Part shown: positions 1 through 8,663 of the stretch, piece by piece
Position numbering within the stretch: position 1 is the stretch's first letter
Layout of the letters: every line of letters begins with the position of its first letter
Source: an uncultured Oxalobacteraceae bacterium
Lineage (GTDB): Bacteria > Pseudomonadota > Gammaproteobacteria > Burkholderiales > Burkholderiaceae
DNA length: 11,953 nucleotides
Direction of reading: 5' to 3'
Assembly (NCBI GenBank): GCA_946479255.1
Contig: CAMLFK010000147.1
Location: 1-11,953, forward strand
Position numbers and translations under genes: made by a program
Notes under the pieces: generated by a model
The model's input: only the letters and a program-made list of their open reading frames with translations
Databases searched by the model: none
What the model was told of the DNA's origin: nothing

Positions 1-37
1 CGGCCACGCTTCCCTTGACCATGTATTCGGCGCTCAT
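1..37 (-). CDS. N-terminal start of a minus-strand gene, possibly a fatty-acid oxidation enzyme (partial)
   Basis: Only 12 codons are inside the window, reading MSAEYMVKGSVA from an ATG whose first base is 37; the rest lies beyond the left edge. The start is well supported, because a clear Shine-Dalgarno AAGGAG lies four bases upstream (minus strand of 42-47). The peptide resembles the first beta-strand of crotonase-fold proteins, including the N-terminus of bifunctional 3-hydroxyacyl-CoA dehydrogenase/enoyl-CoA hydratases. Such a role would fit the acyl-CoA ligase 86 bases upstream on the same strand, which could share its transcript. Twelve residues cannot prove a family. The existence of a gene here is fairly safe; its function is a guess from context. 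Confidence 0.55.
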   Translation of the reverse strand, partial: MSAEYMVKGSVA

Positions 38-41
38 GTCG

Positions 42-47
42 CTCCTT
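42..47 (-). promoter_or_regulatory. Ribosome binding site of the gene at the left edge
   Basis: The minus strand reads AAGGAG, then four bases (CGAC), then ATG. This near-ideal Shine-Dalgarno is the main reason for accepting the short partial reading frame at 1-37 as a real gene start. Confidence 0.6.
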
Positions 48-123
48 CGTGAGGTAGGTTGATCTGGCACATTCAACTATACCTCACAAAAGAACGATCG
101 TATTATTTTTCAGCCCTGGGGTA

Positions 124-1770
124 TCAAGGCAGCGTATGGCTCTTAAACTGCTCGCGCAGCTTGTTCTTCTGGATCTTGCCGGTGGCGCCGGTCGGCAGCG
201 CGTCGACAAAGACGACGTCGTCCGGCATCCAGAACTTGGCGACCTTGCCTGTAAAGAAGGCCAGCAATTCTTCGCGCGAGACCTCCATGCCCGGCCGTTT
301 GACCACGACCAGCAGCGGGCGTTCATCCCATTTGGGGTGGGCCAGACCGATGCAGGCGGCCATCTGTACGGCCGGGTGGCCCATGGCGATGTTTTCCAGG
401 TCGATGGTGCCGATCCATTCGCCGCCGGACTTGATCACGTCCTTGCTGCGGTCGGTGATCTGCATGTAGCCGTCCGGATCGATGGTGGCCACGTCGCCGG
501 TGGGAAACCAGCCGTCCTGCAGCACATCGCCCCCTTCATGCTTGAAGTAGGACTGGATAATCCATGGCCCCTTGACCAGCAGGTGGCCGAAGGTGGCGCC
601 GTCCCATGGCAGTTCATTGCCATCGTCGTCGACGATCTTCATGTCGACGCCGTAAATCGCATGGCCCTGCTTGCGCAAGATCTTGCGCTGTTCGCCGGCA
701 CTCAGGGCCCGGTGCCTGGCTTGCAGGGAGCCGGTGGTGCCGAGCGGCGACATTTCCGTCATGCCCCAGGCGTGGATCACATGGACATTCAACTGGTCCA
801 TCAAGGTATCCATCAGCGCCGGAGGACAAGCGGCGCCTCCGACCACGGTGCGGCGGAAGGTTGAGAATTGCAGCTTGTTTTGCATGACATGGTTGACCAG
901 GCCCAGCCAGACGGTCGGCACGCCGGCCGAAAAGCTCACGCCTTCGGCCTCGAACAGTTCATACAGCGACTTGCCGTCGAGCGCCGCGCCGGGATAGACC
1001 ATCTTGGCGCCCGATAGCGGCACCGAGTACGGCAGCCCCCAGGCGTTGACGTGGAACATGGGCACGACCGGCAGCACGGTGTCGGCGGCCGATACATTGA
1101 GGGCATTCGGCATGGCTGAACCATACGCGTGCAGCACGGTCGAACGGTGGGAGTACAGGGCCCCCTTGGGGTTGCCGGTGGTGCCGGAGGTGTAGCACAG
1201 CGATGCCGCGGCATTCTCATCGAACAGCGGCCACACATAGTCGTCGTCATTGCTGGCAATCAGGTCTTCGTAGCACAGCAGGCTGGCGATGCCGGTCTGC
1301 TGCGGCATGTGGCTGCGGTCGGCCATCAGCACGAAGCTCTTGACGGTTCTGCAGTGCTTGGCCACGGCTTCGATCAGCGGCAGGAAAGTGAGGTCGAAGA
1401 ACAGGTACTGGTCTTCGGCGTGGTTGACGATATAGGCGATCTGCTCGGGGTGCAGGCGCGGGTTGATGGTGTGCAGCACAGCGCCCGAGCCGGATACGGC
1501 ATAGTAGAGCTCCATGTGGCGGTAGCCGTTCCAGGCCAGGGTGGCCACCCTCTCGCCCATCAGCACGTCCAGGCCGGCCAGCGCCTTGGCCATCTGTTTG
1601 GCGCGGCGCTGGCAGTCGCGGTAAGTGTACTTGTGCAGGTCGCCTTCGAGCCGGCGCGACACAATTTCCGTGGTGCCATAATGTTTCGCGGCAAAGTCGA
1701 TGATGCTGGAGATGAGCAGGGGTTGGCTCATCATCTGGCCCATCAGCGGACTCATCGGGTAAGACCTCAT
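124..1770 (-). CDS. AlkK-like medium/long-chain acyl-CoA ligase (AMP-forming)
   Basis: This 548-residue protein of the ANL adenylating superfamily activates a carboxylic acid with ATP to an acyl-adenylate, then transfers it to CoA. The P-loop [11 protein letters not shown] is at residues 193-203, a WGMTE core motif lies mid-protein, and GWFPTGD precedes the hinge. [13 protein letters not shown] ends at W452. The C-terminal [10 protein letters not shown] carries the expected catalytic Lys532. The N-terminal style ([17 protein letters not shown]) matches the AlkK-type group, whose members are variously named medium-chain fatty-acid, long-chain fatty-acid or 3-(methylthio)propionyl-CoA ligases. 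Chain length cannot be read from sequence. AGGAG five bases upstream supports the ATG at 1770 over the internal Met6 and Met10. After the tryptophan, the usual Ser-Ser is Gly-Thr here. It probably shares a transcript with the gene at 1-37 and may be controlled by the palindromes at 1838-1888. The cytoplasm is its expected location. Confidence 0.93.
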   Translation of the reverse strand: MRSYPMSPLMGQMMSQPLLISSIIDFAAKHYGTTEIVSRRLEGDLHKYTYRDCQRRAKQMAKALAGLDVLMGERVATLAWNGYRHMELYYAVSGSGAVLHTINPRLHPEQIAYIVNHAEDQYLFFDLTFLPLIEAVAKHCRTVKSFVLMADRSHMPQQTGIASLLCYEDLIASNDDDYVWPLFDENAAASLCYTSGTTGNPKGALYSHRSTVLHAYGSAMPNALNVSAADTVLPVVPMFHVNAWGLPYSVPLSGAKMVYPGAALDGKSLYELFEAEGVSFSAGVPTVWLGLVNHVMQNKLQFSTFRRTVVGGAACPPALMDTLMDQLNVHVIHAWGMTEMSPLGTTGSLQARHRALSAGEQRKILRKQGHAIYGVDMKIVDDDGNELPWDGATFGHLLVKGPWIIQSYFKHEGGDVLQDGWFPTGDVATIDPDGYMQITDRSKDVIKSGGEWIGTIDLENIAMGHPAVQMAACIGLAHPKWDERPLLVVVKRPGMEVSREELLAFFTGKVAKFWMPDDVVFVDALPTGATGKIQKNKLREQFKSHTLP

Positions 1771-1775
1771 CTGCG

Positions 1776-1780
1776 CTCCT
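1776..1780 (-). promoter_or_regulatory. Ribosome binding site fixing the acyl-CoA ligase start
   Basis: The minus strand carries AGGAG five bases before the ATG at 1770. Neither Met6 nor Met10 has a comparable site at proper spacing, so the longer start is preferred. Confidence 0.65.
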
Positions 1781-1837
1781 GCAATGGGGTGGGAAAACGA
1801 GTCTTATGCCCCGCCGGCGCCGGCGTCAACGGATTTT

Positions 1838-1856
1838 CATTGTGCGGCGCACAATG
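1838..1856. promoter_or_regulatory. Perfect 19-bp palindrome, putative operator
   Basis: CATTGTGCGGCGCACAATG consists of two 9-base arms that are exact reverse complements around one central G (1847). It lies 67 bases upstream of the acyl-CoA ligase start on the minus strand, in the intergenic region shared with selO. A dyad of this size and symmetry is typical of a dimeric repressor site, but I cannot name the regulator. The flanks have no T-tract, which argues against a terminator. Confidence 0.45.
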
Positions 1857-1871
1857 TTGGTTTAAAGTATC

Positions 1872-1888
1872 CGTTACAACTTGTAACG
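1872..1888. promoter_or_regulatory. Perfect 17-bp palindrome, putative operator
   Basis: CGTTACAACTTGTAACG has two exact 8-base arms around a central C (1880). Its centre is 33 bases from that of the palindrome at 1838-1856, about three DNA helical turns, so bound proteins would lie on roughly the same face. The half-site (TTACAA) differs from the neighbour's (TTGTGC), so two different regulators or a composite site are possible. It lies between the divergent acyl-CoA ligase and selO genes. Confidence 0.45.
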
Positions 1889-1911
1889 ATGTGCATACAG
1901 ACGAATACGTC

Positions 1912-1940
1912 AGCTTACAATTGGAGCGATGCGGTAGAAT
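1912..1940 (+). promoter_or_regulatory. Weak candidate sigma-70 promoter for selO
   Basis: TAGAAT at 1935-1940 matches the -10 consensus at five of six positions. The -35 is poor: AGCTTA gives 17-base spacing from 1912, while the better-looking TTACAA at 1915-1920 leaves only 14 bases. Transcription from here would begin near 1947, just upstream of the suspected non-standard selO start codons at 1959 and 1980. Position relative to selO is the main support. Confidence 0.25.
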
Positions 1941-2021
1941 TACGACAACTTTTTTTACCTGACCGCGACTGGAATAGCCATTAACGCCGCCGACCTTCCA
2001 TTTGACAATTCGTTTGCTGAA

Positions 2022-3452
<1,431 letters not shown>

Positions 3453-3484
3453 TACCGCTCCCGAGAGAAAGAAACAGCCGCGCC

Positions 3485-3919
3485 ATGACAGACAATACTG
3501 ACAAACCGGGCGGCCCCGCCGCTCCTCCCACCAGAGTCATCAAGTCCGACGCCGAATGGCGCGCCATGCTTGAGCCCATGGAATACCAGGTGACCCGGCA
3601 TGCCGGCACCGAGCGGGCTTTCACGGGCAAATTCTGGGACCATCACGAGCACGGTATTTACACCTGCGTGTGCTGCAATACGCCCTTGTTCGCCTCCGAT
3701 GCCAAGTTCGACTCCGGCTGCGGCTGGCCCAGCTACTTCACCGCGCTCGATCCGGCCAACGTGATCGAGAAGACCGACCGCAGCCATGGTATGCTGCGCA
3801 CCGAGATCATCTGCGCAGTCTGCGACGCTCACCTCGGTCACGTCTTTCCAGACGGACCGCCGCCGACCGGCCTGCGCTATTGCATCAATTCCGCATCCTT
3901 GCGGTTCGAGCCAAGCTGA
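3485..3919 (+). CDS. msrB: Peptide-methionine (R)-S-oxide reductase MsrB
   Basis: This 144-residue, single-domain MsrB reduces the R-epimer of methionine sulfoxide in proteins, normally recycled by thioredoxin. The catalytic cysteine is Cys133 in [11 protein letters not shown]. The presumed resolving Cys79 lies in [10 protein letters not shown]. Two CxxC pairs, Cys61/Cys64 and Cys110/Cys113, form the zinc site of the zinc-containing class. Cys63 is an extra cysteine inside the first pair (CVCC). The first 16 residues are Pro/Gly-rich and no signal peptide is seen, so a cytoplasmic enzyme is expected. It starts 32 bases after selO and ends 32 bases before yciB, so co-transcription is likely. 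Pairing with SelO, also linked to redox biology, suggests an oxidative-stress theme, but that is inference. The Shine-Dalgarno is weak (purine-rich GAGAGAAAGAAA, well upstream). Confidence 0.97.
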   Translation: MTDNTDKPGGPAAPPTRVIKSDAEWRAMLEPMEYQVTRHAGTERAFTGKFWDHHEHGIYTCVCCNTPLFASDAKFDSGCGWPSYFTALDPANVIEKTDRSHGMLRTEIICAVCDAHLGHVFPDGPPPTGLRYCINSASLRFEPS

Positions 3920-3951
3920 CGCCCTGACCGCCTTTACCTTAGCCGACATAC

Positions 3952-4584
3952 ATGAAATTTCTGTTCGACTTTTTCCCGATTCTGCTCTTCTTCGGCGTCT
4001 TCAAATACGCCGAGAGCAACCAGCAGATGGCATTCCATCTCGTAACGACCTATCTCGGCGGCATCATGGCCGGCGGTACGGTCACGGCCGAGCAGTCGCC
4101 GGTGCTGCTGGCCACCGTGGTGGGCATCATCGCCACCGTGATGCAGATCGGATATCTCAAGCTCAAGGGCCGCAAGGTCGATGGCATGCTGTGGGTGTCG
4201 TTCATCATCATTACCGTGTTCGGCGGCCTGACGGTGTACTTCCACGATGACACGTTCATCAAGTGGAAGCCAACCATCATCTACTGGGTCTTCGCGCTGG
4301 CCATGGGCATCGCCCAGTTTGGCTTCAGGAAGAACCTGGTGCGCCAGGCCATGCAGGCCCAGCTCAAGCTGCCGGACCCCGTCTGGGAAAAGGTCGGCCT
4401 GTCGTGGATGCTGTTCTTCGCCGTACTGGGCTTCCTGAACCTGTTCATGGCTTTCGTGTTCTTCAAAGACAATACCAGCGCCTGGGTCAGCTTCAAGGCC
4501 TTCGGCATTACCGGCATCGTATTTGCGTTTATCATCGTGCAAACCCTGTTCCTGTCCAAGTATATTGAGGAAGAGAAAGCATGA
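3952..4584 (+). CDS. yciB: Inner-membrane septation/envelope protein YciB (IspZ, IspA family)
   Basis: This 210-residue hydrophobic protein belongs to the YciB / intracellular septation protein A family, inner-membrane proteins linked to cell-envelope synthesis and division in enterobacteria. Six hydrophobic segments can be read at about residues 3-18, 50-68, 79-97, 107-125, 148-171 and 183-202. Family hallmarks are VFGGLTVYFHDDTFIKWKPT (89-108), the LPDPVWEKVGLSWMLFF block (140-156) and a charged C-terminus (KYIEEEKA). E. coli YciB is about 179 residues; the extra length here is mostly between the first two hydrophobic segments (about 25-50), and could slightly alter topology. No good Shine-Dalgarno precedes the ATG, so translation may depend on coupling to msrB. 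The stop codon overlaps the bolA-family start (ATGA). Its molecular activity is not established. Confidence 0.92.
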   Translation: MKFLFDFFPILLFFGVFKYAESNQQMAFHLVTTYLGGIMAGGTVTAEQSPVLLATVVGIIATVMQIGYLKLKGRKVDGMLWVSFIIITVFGGLTVYFHDDTFIKWKPTIIYWVFALAMGIAQFGFRKNLVRQAMQAQLKLPDPVWEKVGLSWMLFFAVLGFLNLFMAFVFFKDNTSAWVSFKAFGITGIVFAFIIVQTLFLSKYIEEEKA

Positions 4585-4859
4585 GCGGCGCTGACACCCG
4601 CATCGAGCGCATCCGCGCCGCCCTGACCCAGGCGCTCGAGCCCTCGCTGCTCGAACTGGAAGACGAATCCGCACTGCATGCCGGCCATGCCGGCGCTGCC
4701 TCAGGCGGCGGACATTACCGCCTCAAGATCGTATCGAAGCGCTTTGAAGGTCTCAAACTCGTCATGCGACATCGACTCGTGTATGATTCCGTGCACGATA
4801 TGATGCGCAATGAGATTCATGCGCTCGCCATCACCGCATTGGCTCCGTCCGAAGCGTGA
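4581..4859 (+). CDS. bolA: BolA family protein
   Basis: This is a 92-residue single BolA domain. BolA proteins pair with monothiol glutaredoxins around a shared [2Fe-2S] cluster; some also act as DNA-binding regulators of envelope and stress genes. The helical start (RIERIRAALTQAL), the loop with histidines (HAGHAG, 33-38), KIVSKRFEGLKLVMRHRLVYDSV in two stretches and NEIHALAI with invariant His80 all fit. There is no cysteine, so any cluster ligation would use histidines. The ATG overlaps the yciB stop by four bases (ATGA), a strong sign of translational coupling and one operon. The name bolA is used for the family; assignment to the BolA rather than the IbaG branch is likely from the RHRLVY motif but not proven. 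The C-terminus is short compared with E. coli BolA (about 105 residues). Confidence 0.9.
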   Translation: MSGADTRIERIRAALTQALEPSLLELEDESALHAGHAGAASGGGHYRLKIVSKRFEGLKLVMRHRLVYDSVHDMMRNEIHALAITALAPSEA

Positions 4860-4958
4860 AGGCTGCCTTGATTCAGAGTGCTTTAAGAAATCTATCGGAC
4901 AATCGAAAACCTTAAGTAAAAAAATTAATCCAATCTTTGTCCTAGTAACTCCCCAATC

Positions 4959-4963
4959 AGGAA
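4959..4963 (+). promoter_or_regulatory. Ribosome binding site of the first PPIase
   Basis: AGGAA lies six bases before the ATG at 4970 and supports the chosen start. The 110-base leader between the bolA-family gene and this ATG is AT-rich (for example a seven-A run near 4918-4924) and could hold a promoter. I could not identify a convincing -35/-10 pair there. Confidence 0.5.
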
Positions 4964-4969
4964 TTCATA

Positions 4970-5749
4970 ATGACTTTTAAGCCAGCTCGTCTGCTGTTAG
5001 CACTGATCGCCATCACCGCAGTGCCTGCATTCGCTCAGAACATTGCTGTCGTCAACGGCAAGGCCATTCCATCGTCGCGCGCAGACGCGGTCGTCAAGCA
5101 GATCGTCGCCCAAGGCCAGCAACCGGATTCTCCGCAACTGCGTGAGATGGTCAAAAAAGACCTGATCGCCCGTGAAGTCATGATTCAGGAAGCGGTCAAG
5201 AAGAACTTCGACAAGGACGCCACCGTCAAACAGCAGCTCGACAACGCACGCCAGACCATCATCGTCAACGCGCTGATGCGCGACTACCTTGCCAAGAACG
5301 AGATCAAGGACGACGAGATCAAGGCCGAGTACGAGCGCTTCAAGGCCCAGGCCGGCGACAAGGAATACCATGTCCGCCACATCCTGCTGGAAACCGAAGC
5401 TGAAGCCAAGGCGGCCATCGCCAAGATCAAGGGCGGCGCCAAGTTCGAAGAACTGGCCAAGACCTCCAAAGACACCGGCTCCGCGGCCAGTGGCGGCGAC
5501 CTCGACTGGGCTAGCCCGTCGTCGTTCCCGAAACCGTTCAGCGATGCTTTCGTCGGCCTGCAAAAAGGCCAGGTCACCGAGAACCCGGTGCAGACCCCGA
5601 GCGGCTGGCACGTGATCAAGCTCGACGACACCCGCGCGACCAAGCTGCCGCCGCTGGAAGAAGTCAAGCCGCAGGTTGCTGAAGCACTGCAGCAGCGCAA
5701 GCTGCAAGCCTACCAGGAAGAATTGGTCAAGAAAGCCAAAGTCCAGTAA
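4970..5749 (+). CDS. Periplasmic parvulin-type peptidyl-prolyl cis-trans isomerase, copy 1
   Basis: This 259-residue exported folding catalyst isomerises proline peptide bonds in periplasmic or outer-membrane clients. The signal peptide is residues 1-22 (KPAR, then LLLALIAITAVPAFA, with probable cleavage before Gln23). A helical SurA-like N-region follows (24-125), starting VVNGKAIP. The PPIC/rotamase domain spans about 132-222: EYHVRHILLETEAEA, GGAKFEELAK, GGDLDWA and GWHVIKLDD. A Lys/Gln-rich helix ends the protein. No lipobox cysteine is present, so it should be soluble rather than a PrsA-type lipoprotein. Its neighbour at 5843-6622 has exactly the same length and about 63% identity by my hand count, so the two are a tandem duplicate pair. 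AGGAA upstream supports the start. It lies 110 bases after the bolA-family gene, so it may have its own promoter. Exact orthology to PpiC, PpiD or SurA is not implied. Confidence 0.93.
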   Translation: MTFKPARLLLALIAITAVPAFAQNIAVVNGKAIPSSRADAVVKQIVAQGQQPDSPQLREMVKKDLIAREVMIQEAVKKNFDKDATVKQQLDNARQTIIVNALMRDYLAKNEIKDDEIKAEYERFKAQAGDKEYHVRHILLETEAEAKAAIAKIKGGAKFEELAKTSKDTGSAASGGDLDWASPSSFPKPFSDAFVGLQKGQVTENPVQTPSGWHVIKLDDTRATKLPPLEEVKPQVAEALQQRKLQAYQEELVKKAKVQ

Positions 5750-5758
5750 GCACGGACG

Positions 5759-5778
5759 CCGGCGCTCCCGGGCGCCGG
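5759..5778 (+). terminator. GC-rich stem-loop after PPIase copy 1, possible weak terminator
   Basis: CCGGCGC (5759-5765) and GCGCCGG (5772-5778) form a perfect 7-bp stem with a six-base loop, nine bases past the stop codon. Only three T follow, so it is at best a weak or partial terminator; attenuation or mRNA-end protection between the two PPIase copies is equally possible. Confidence 0.35.
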
Positions 5779-5791
5779 TTTGGATGAACTA

Positions 5792-5809
5792 CACGCCATG
5801 CACGCCATG
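5792..5809 (+). repeat. Two tandem copies of a 9-bp unit
   Basis: CACGCCATG occurs twice in a row in the 93-base gap between the two PPIase genes. Two short copies could easily be chance or replication slippage; no function is proposed. Confidence 0.5.
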
Positions 5810-5842
5810 CGCGACTTTTTGTAATTTTATAGGACCATATAC

Positions 5843-6622
5843 ATGATGTTCAAGCCTGCCAGTCTGTTGCTCGCCCTGATGACCGTCGTTGCCGCGCCAT
5901 CGTTCGCGCAAAACGTCGCCACCGTCAACGGCAAACCAATCCCTGCCGCTAAAGTCGATCAAGTCGTCAAGCAAGTCGTCGCCCAGGGTAAGCAAACCGA
6001 TTCGCCGCAACTGCGCGATGCCATCAAGAAAGACCTGATCGTACGCGAAGTGCTGATTCAGGAAGCCGGCAAGCAAGGTTTCGGTAACCGTCCTGAAGTC
6101 AAGGCGGCGCTGGAAAACGCGCGCCAGAGCATCATCATCAACGCGATGCTGGCCGACTACGTCAAGAAGAACCCGGTCAAGGATGCCGACATCAAGGCCG
6201 AGTACGACAAGTACAAGGCGACCGTGGGCGACAAGGAATACCACGCACGCCACATCCTGGTGCCGACCGAAGAAGAAGCCAAGACCATCATCACCAAGCT
6301 GAAGGGCGGCGCCAAGTTTGAAGACCTGGCCAAGGCATCGTCGAAAGACGGTTCCGCAGCCAACGGCGGCGACCTGGACTGGGCCAGCCCTGCTTCCTAC
6401 GTGCCAGAGTTCTCCAAGGCCATGGTCGAGCTGAAAAAAGGCGCCATCACCGATACCCCGGTGAAGTCGCAGTTCGGCTTCCACGTCATCAAGCTGGAAG
6501 ACACCCGTGCGGCGAAGATTCCTGCGCTGGAAGAAGTCAAACAGCAGGTTGCAGAATCGCTGCAACAGCGTAAGCTGCAAGCCTTCCGCGAAGAACTGCT
6601 GAAGAATGCTACCGTTAAGTAA
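5843..6622 (+). CDS. Periplasmic parvulin-type peptidyl-prolyl cis-trans isomerase, copy 2
   Basis: This second 259-residue exported PPIase aligns without gaps to the gene just upstream; I count 164 identical residues (about 63%). The signal peptide (KPAS, LLLALMTVVAAPSFA) probably ends before Gln23. The SurA-like helical region covers about 24-125. The PPIC domain at 132-222 shows EYHARHILVPTEEEA, GGAKFEDLAK, GGDLDWA and GFHVIKLED. Differences from copy 1 cluster at residues 76-90 and in the 185-212 segment, which in parvulins lies near the substrate-binding face. This may indicate different client preferences (inference). Two ATG codons stand in tandem, so Met1 and Met2 are equally possible; AGGA lies about ten bases upstream. 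A strong terminator follows 17 bases after the stop. No lipobox is present, so a soluble periplasmic protein is expected. Confidence 0.93.
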   Translation: MMFKPASLLLALMTVVAAPSFAQNVATVNGKPIPAAKVDQVVKQVVAQGKQTDSPQLRDAIKKDLIVREVLIQEAGKQGFGNRPEVKAALENARQSIIINAMLADYVKKNPVKDADIKAEYDKYKATVGDKEYHARHILVPTEEEAKTIITKLKGGAKFEDLAKASSKDGSAANGGDLDWASPASYVPEFSKAMVELKKGAITDTPVKSQFGFHVIKLEDTRAAKIPALEEVKQQVAESLQQRKLQAFREELLKNATVK

Positions 6623-6639
6623 ATACTTGATGGTTAAGT

Positions 6640-6676
6640 AAAAAGGGCGGCCAGATAAACTGGCCGCCCTTTTTTT
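6640..6676. terminator. Strong bidirectional intrinsic terminator
   Basis: GGGCGGCCAG (6645-6654) and CTGGCCGCCC (6660-6669) form a perfect 10-bp stem with loop ATAAA. An A-run (6640-6644) lies on the left and a seven-T run (6670-6676) on the right. On the plus strand it ends the PPIase transcript. On the minus strand the stem is followed by five T, so it can also end ilvD transcription. The two genes converge here, so a shared terminator is expected. Confidence 0.9.
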
Positions 6677-6679
6677 CAT

Positions 6680-6710
6680 CTGTCATTCCGGGCATTGCCC
6701 GGAATGACAG
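6680..6710. repeat. Perfect 14-bp stem-loop next to the ilvD stop
   Basis: CTGTCATTCCGGGC (6680-6693) and GCCCGGAATGACAG (6697-6710) are exact reverse complements around a three-base loop. It starts eight bases past the ilvD stop codon on the minus strand and only four bases from the terminator T-run. Neither side has its own T-tract, so it is not a standard intrinsic terminator. It may protect the ilvD mRNA 3' end, assist termination, or be one copy of a dispersed palindromic repeat. Confidence 0.7.
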
Positions 6711-6718
6711 GCTATCAA

Positions 6719-8581
6719 TCAGCGCTTCAACTGCGACAAGTCGCGCACAGCACCACGGTCAGCCGAGGTGGTCAACGCGGCATACGCCTGCAGCGCCTGC
6801 GACACATAGCGCTCGCGGTCGACCGGCTTCCATGCATCCTGGCCGCGCGCTTCCATCGTGGCGCGGCGATGCGCCATTTCTTCGGCGTTGATACGCAGGT
6901 TGATGGTGCGCTCAGGGATGTCGATGTCGATCATGTCGCCCTCTTGCACCAGGCCGATCGCGCCGCCCTCCGCCGCTTCCGGCGAAGCGTGGCCGATCAC
7001 CAGGCCCGAGGAACCGCCCGAGAAGCGGCCGTCGGTGAACAGCGCGCAGGCCTTGCCCAGGCCCTTGGACTTGATGTACGAGGTCGGGTACAGCATCTCC
7101 TGCATGCCCGGACCGCCTTTAGGGCCTTCGTAGCGGATGATGACGACATCGCCCGCATGCACGGTGTCGCCCAGGATCGCTTCAACCGCGGCGTCCTGGC
7201 TTTCGAACACGCGCGCCTTGCCGGAGAACTTCAAGATGCTTTCATCCACGCCGGCCGTCTTGACGATGCAGCCCTTCTCGGCGATGTTCCCGTACAGGAC
7301 AGCCAGGCCGCCGTCCTGCGAATACGCGTGTTCGCGGTCGCGGATGCAGCCCTTGCTGCGGTCAAGGTCATTTGCTTCGAATCGTTCTGACTGCGAAAAC
7401 GCGGTCTGGGTAGGCACGCCGCCCGGCGCCGCGCGGAACAGGTGGTGCACCGCCTGGTCGTCGCTGACGCGGATATCGTACTTGGCGATGGCGTCAAGCA
7501 TGGTCGGGCTGTGCACGGTCGGCCGCGAGGTGTCGAACAGGCCGGCGCGGGCCAGCTCGCCCAGGATCGCAAAGATGCCGCCGGCGCGGTGCACGTCTTC
7601 GATGTGGTACTTGTCGGTCATCGGCGCAACTTTGCAAAGGCAAGGCACGACGCGCGAAATGCGGTCGATATCGGCCATGGTAAATTCCACCTCGGCCTCA
7701 TGCGCCGCCGCCAGCAAGTGCAGCACGGTGTTGGTCGAACCGCCCATCGACACGTCCAGCGCCATGGCGTTTTCCCAGGCGGCCTTGGTGGCGATACTGC
7801 GCGGCAGGACCGAGTAGTCGTCCTGCTCGTAGTGGCGCTTGGCGATCTCGACGATCAGGCGGCCGGCGCGCAGGAACAGCTCCTTGCGGTCCGAATGCGT
7901 CGCCAGGACGGTGCCGTTGCCAGGCAGGGACAGGCCCAGTGCCTCGGTCAGGCAGTTCATCGAGTTCGCGGTGAACATGCCCGAGCAGGAACCGCAGGTC
8001 GGGCAGGCCGAACGCTCGATCTCGGCCACGTCGGCATCCGATACGGTGGAGTCGCCGGCCTTGATCATGGCGTCGACCAGGTCCAGCTTGATGATCTTGC
8101 GGTCGTTGTTGACGACCTTGACGACCTTGCCCGCTTCCATCGGACCGCCGGACACGAACACCACCGGGATGTTCAGTCGCATGGCGGCCATCAGCATGCC
8201 TGGGGTGATCTTGTCGCAGTTCGAGATGCACACCATCGCATCGGCGCAGTGGGCGTTGACCATGTATTCGACCGAGTCGGCGATCAGGTCGCGCGAAGGC
8301 AGCGAGTACAGCATGCCGCCGTGGCCCATGGCGATGCCGTCATCGACGGCGATGGTGTTGAATTCCTTGGCGACGCCGCCGGCCGCTTCGATCTCGCGCG
8401 CCACCAGCTGGCCCAGGTCCTTCAGGTGCACGTGGCCCGGCACGAACTGGGTGAAGGAGTTCACCACGGCGATGATCGGCTTGTCGAAGTCGCCGTCCTT
8501 CATGCCGGTTGCGCGCCACAGCGCGCGCGCGCCGGCCATGTTGCGGCCCTGGGTGGTGGTATGGGAACGGTAAGTCGGCAT
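6719..8581 (-). CDS. ilvD: Dihydroxy-acid dehydratase
   Basis: IlvD dehydrates 2,3-dihydroxy-isovalerate and 2,3-dihydroxy-3-methylvalerate to the 2-keto acids that precede valine, leucine (and pantothenate) and isoleucine. The protein is 620 residues (E. coli 616). Key residues include Asp81 in AVDDG, Cys122-Asp123-Lys124 in [10 protein letters not shown] (cluster ligand, metal ligand and carbamylated lysine) and Cys199 in [24 protein letters not shown] and [11 protein letters not shown] follow near the C-terminus. The position of the third cluster cysteine of the [2Fe-2S] class is histidine (VPGH50), as in the E. coli oxygen-sensitive enzyme, so a [4Fe-4S] cluster is expected. An in-frame ATG at 8617 would add 12 residues. 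I prefer 8581 because AGGAG lies six bases upstream and the protein then begins [10 protein letters not shown] like E. coli IlvD. It follows purL on the same strand after 123 bases. Confidence 0.97.
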   Translation of the reverse strand: MPTYRSHTTTQGRNMAGARALWRATGMKDGDFDKPIIAVVNSFTQFVPGHVHLKDLGQLVAREIEAAGGVAKEFNTIAVDDGIAMGHGGMLYSLPSRDLIADSVEYMVNAHCADAMVCISNCDKITPGMLMAAMRLNIPVVFVSGGPMEAGKVVKVVNNDRKIIKLDLVDAMIKAGDSTVSDADVAEIERSACPTCGSCSGMFTANSMNCLTEALGLSLPGNGTVLATHSDRKELFLRAGRLIVEIAKRHYEQDDYSVLPRSIATKAAWENAMALDVSMGGSTNTVLHLLAAAHEAEVEFTMADIDRISRVVPCLCKVAPMTDKYHIEDVHRAGGIFAILGELARAGLFDTSRPTVHSPTMLDAIAKYDIRVSDDQAVHHLFRAAPGGVPTQTAFSQSERFEANDLDRSKGCIRDREHAYSQDGGLAVLYGNIAEKGCIVKTAGVDESILKFSGKARVFESQDAAVEAILGDTVHAGDVVIIRYEGPKGGPGMQEMLYPTSYIKSKGLGKACALFTDGRFSGGSSGLVIGHASPEAAEGGAIGLVQEGDMIDIDIPERTINLRINAEEMAHRRATMEARGQDAWKPVDRERYVSQALQAYAALTTSADRGAVRDLSQLKR

Positions 8582-8587
8582 GAGGTT

Positions 8588-8592
8588 CTCCT
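8588..8592 (-). promoter_or_regulatory. Ribosome binding site that decides the ilvD start
   Basis: The minus strand reads AGGAG, six bases (AACCTC), then ATG at 8581. This selects the start giving MPTYRS over the in-frame ATG at 8617. Confidence 0.75.
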
Positions 8593-8663
8593 GAAAACGG
8601 AATTCGAATTGGATCATCAGGGTGACGCAAACCCCGTGAGATGTCCAATATATTGTTGAGGTG

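Noticed and set aside
1929..1937. ATG CGG TAG in the selO frame as the true selO start or a regulatory mini-ORF
   Set aside because: The ATG is stopped after one further codon, GGAG is only two bases from it, and it probably lies upstream of the transcription start. It is noted only because removing the TAG would open the frame.
1129..1962. 277-codon open frame on the plus strand, antisense to the acyl-CoA ligase
   Set aside because: It is the complement of a clear AMP-binding enzyme, has low-complexity Val/Gln/His/Gly-rich composition and no domain.
1889..1984. selO starting at ATG 1889 in another frame, with a shift in the seven-T run at 1950-1956
   Set aside because: It would need a frameshift and would add a non-conserved tail across a likely promoter. 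A non-standard start near FDNSFA is simpler.
8582..8617. 12-residue N-terminal extension of IlvD from ATG 8617
   Set aside because: The extension has no counterpart in E. coli IlvD, and the ATG at 8581 has an ideal AGGAG six bases upstream.
7442..8659. 405-codon open frame on the plus strand, antisense to ilvD
   Set aside because: It lies almost wholly opposite the well-supported ilvD frame. Its His/Gly/Arg/Val-rich composition matches reverse-complemented GC-rich coding DNA, and it shows no recognisable domain.
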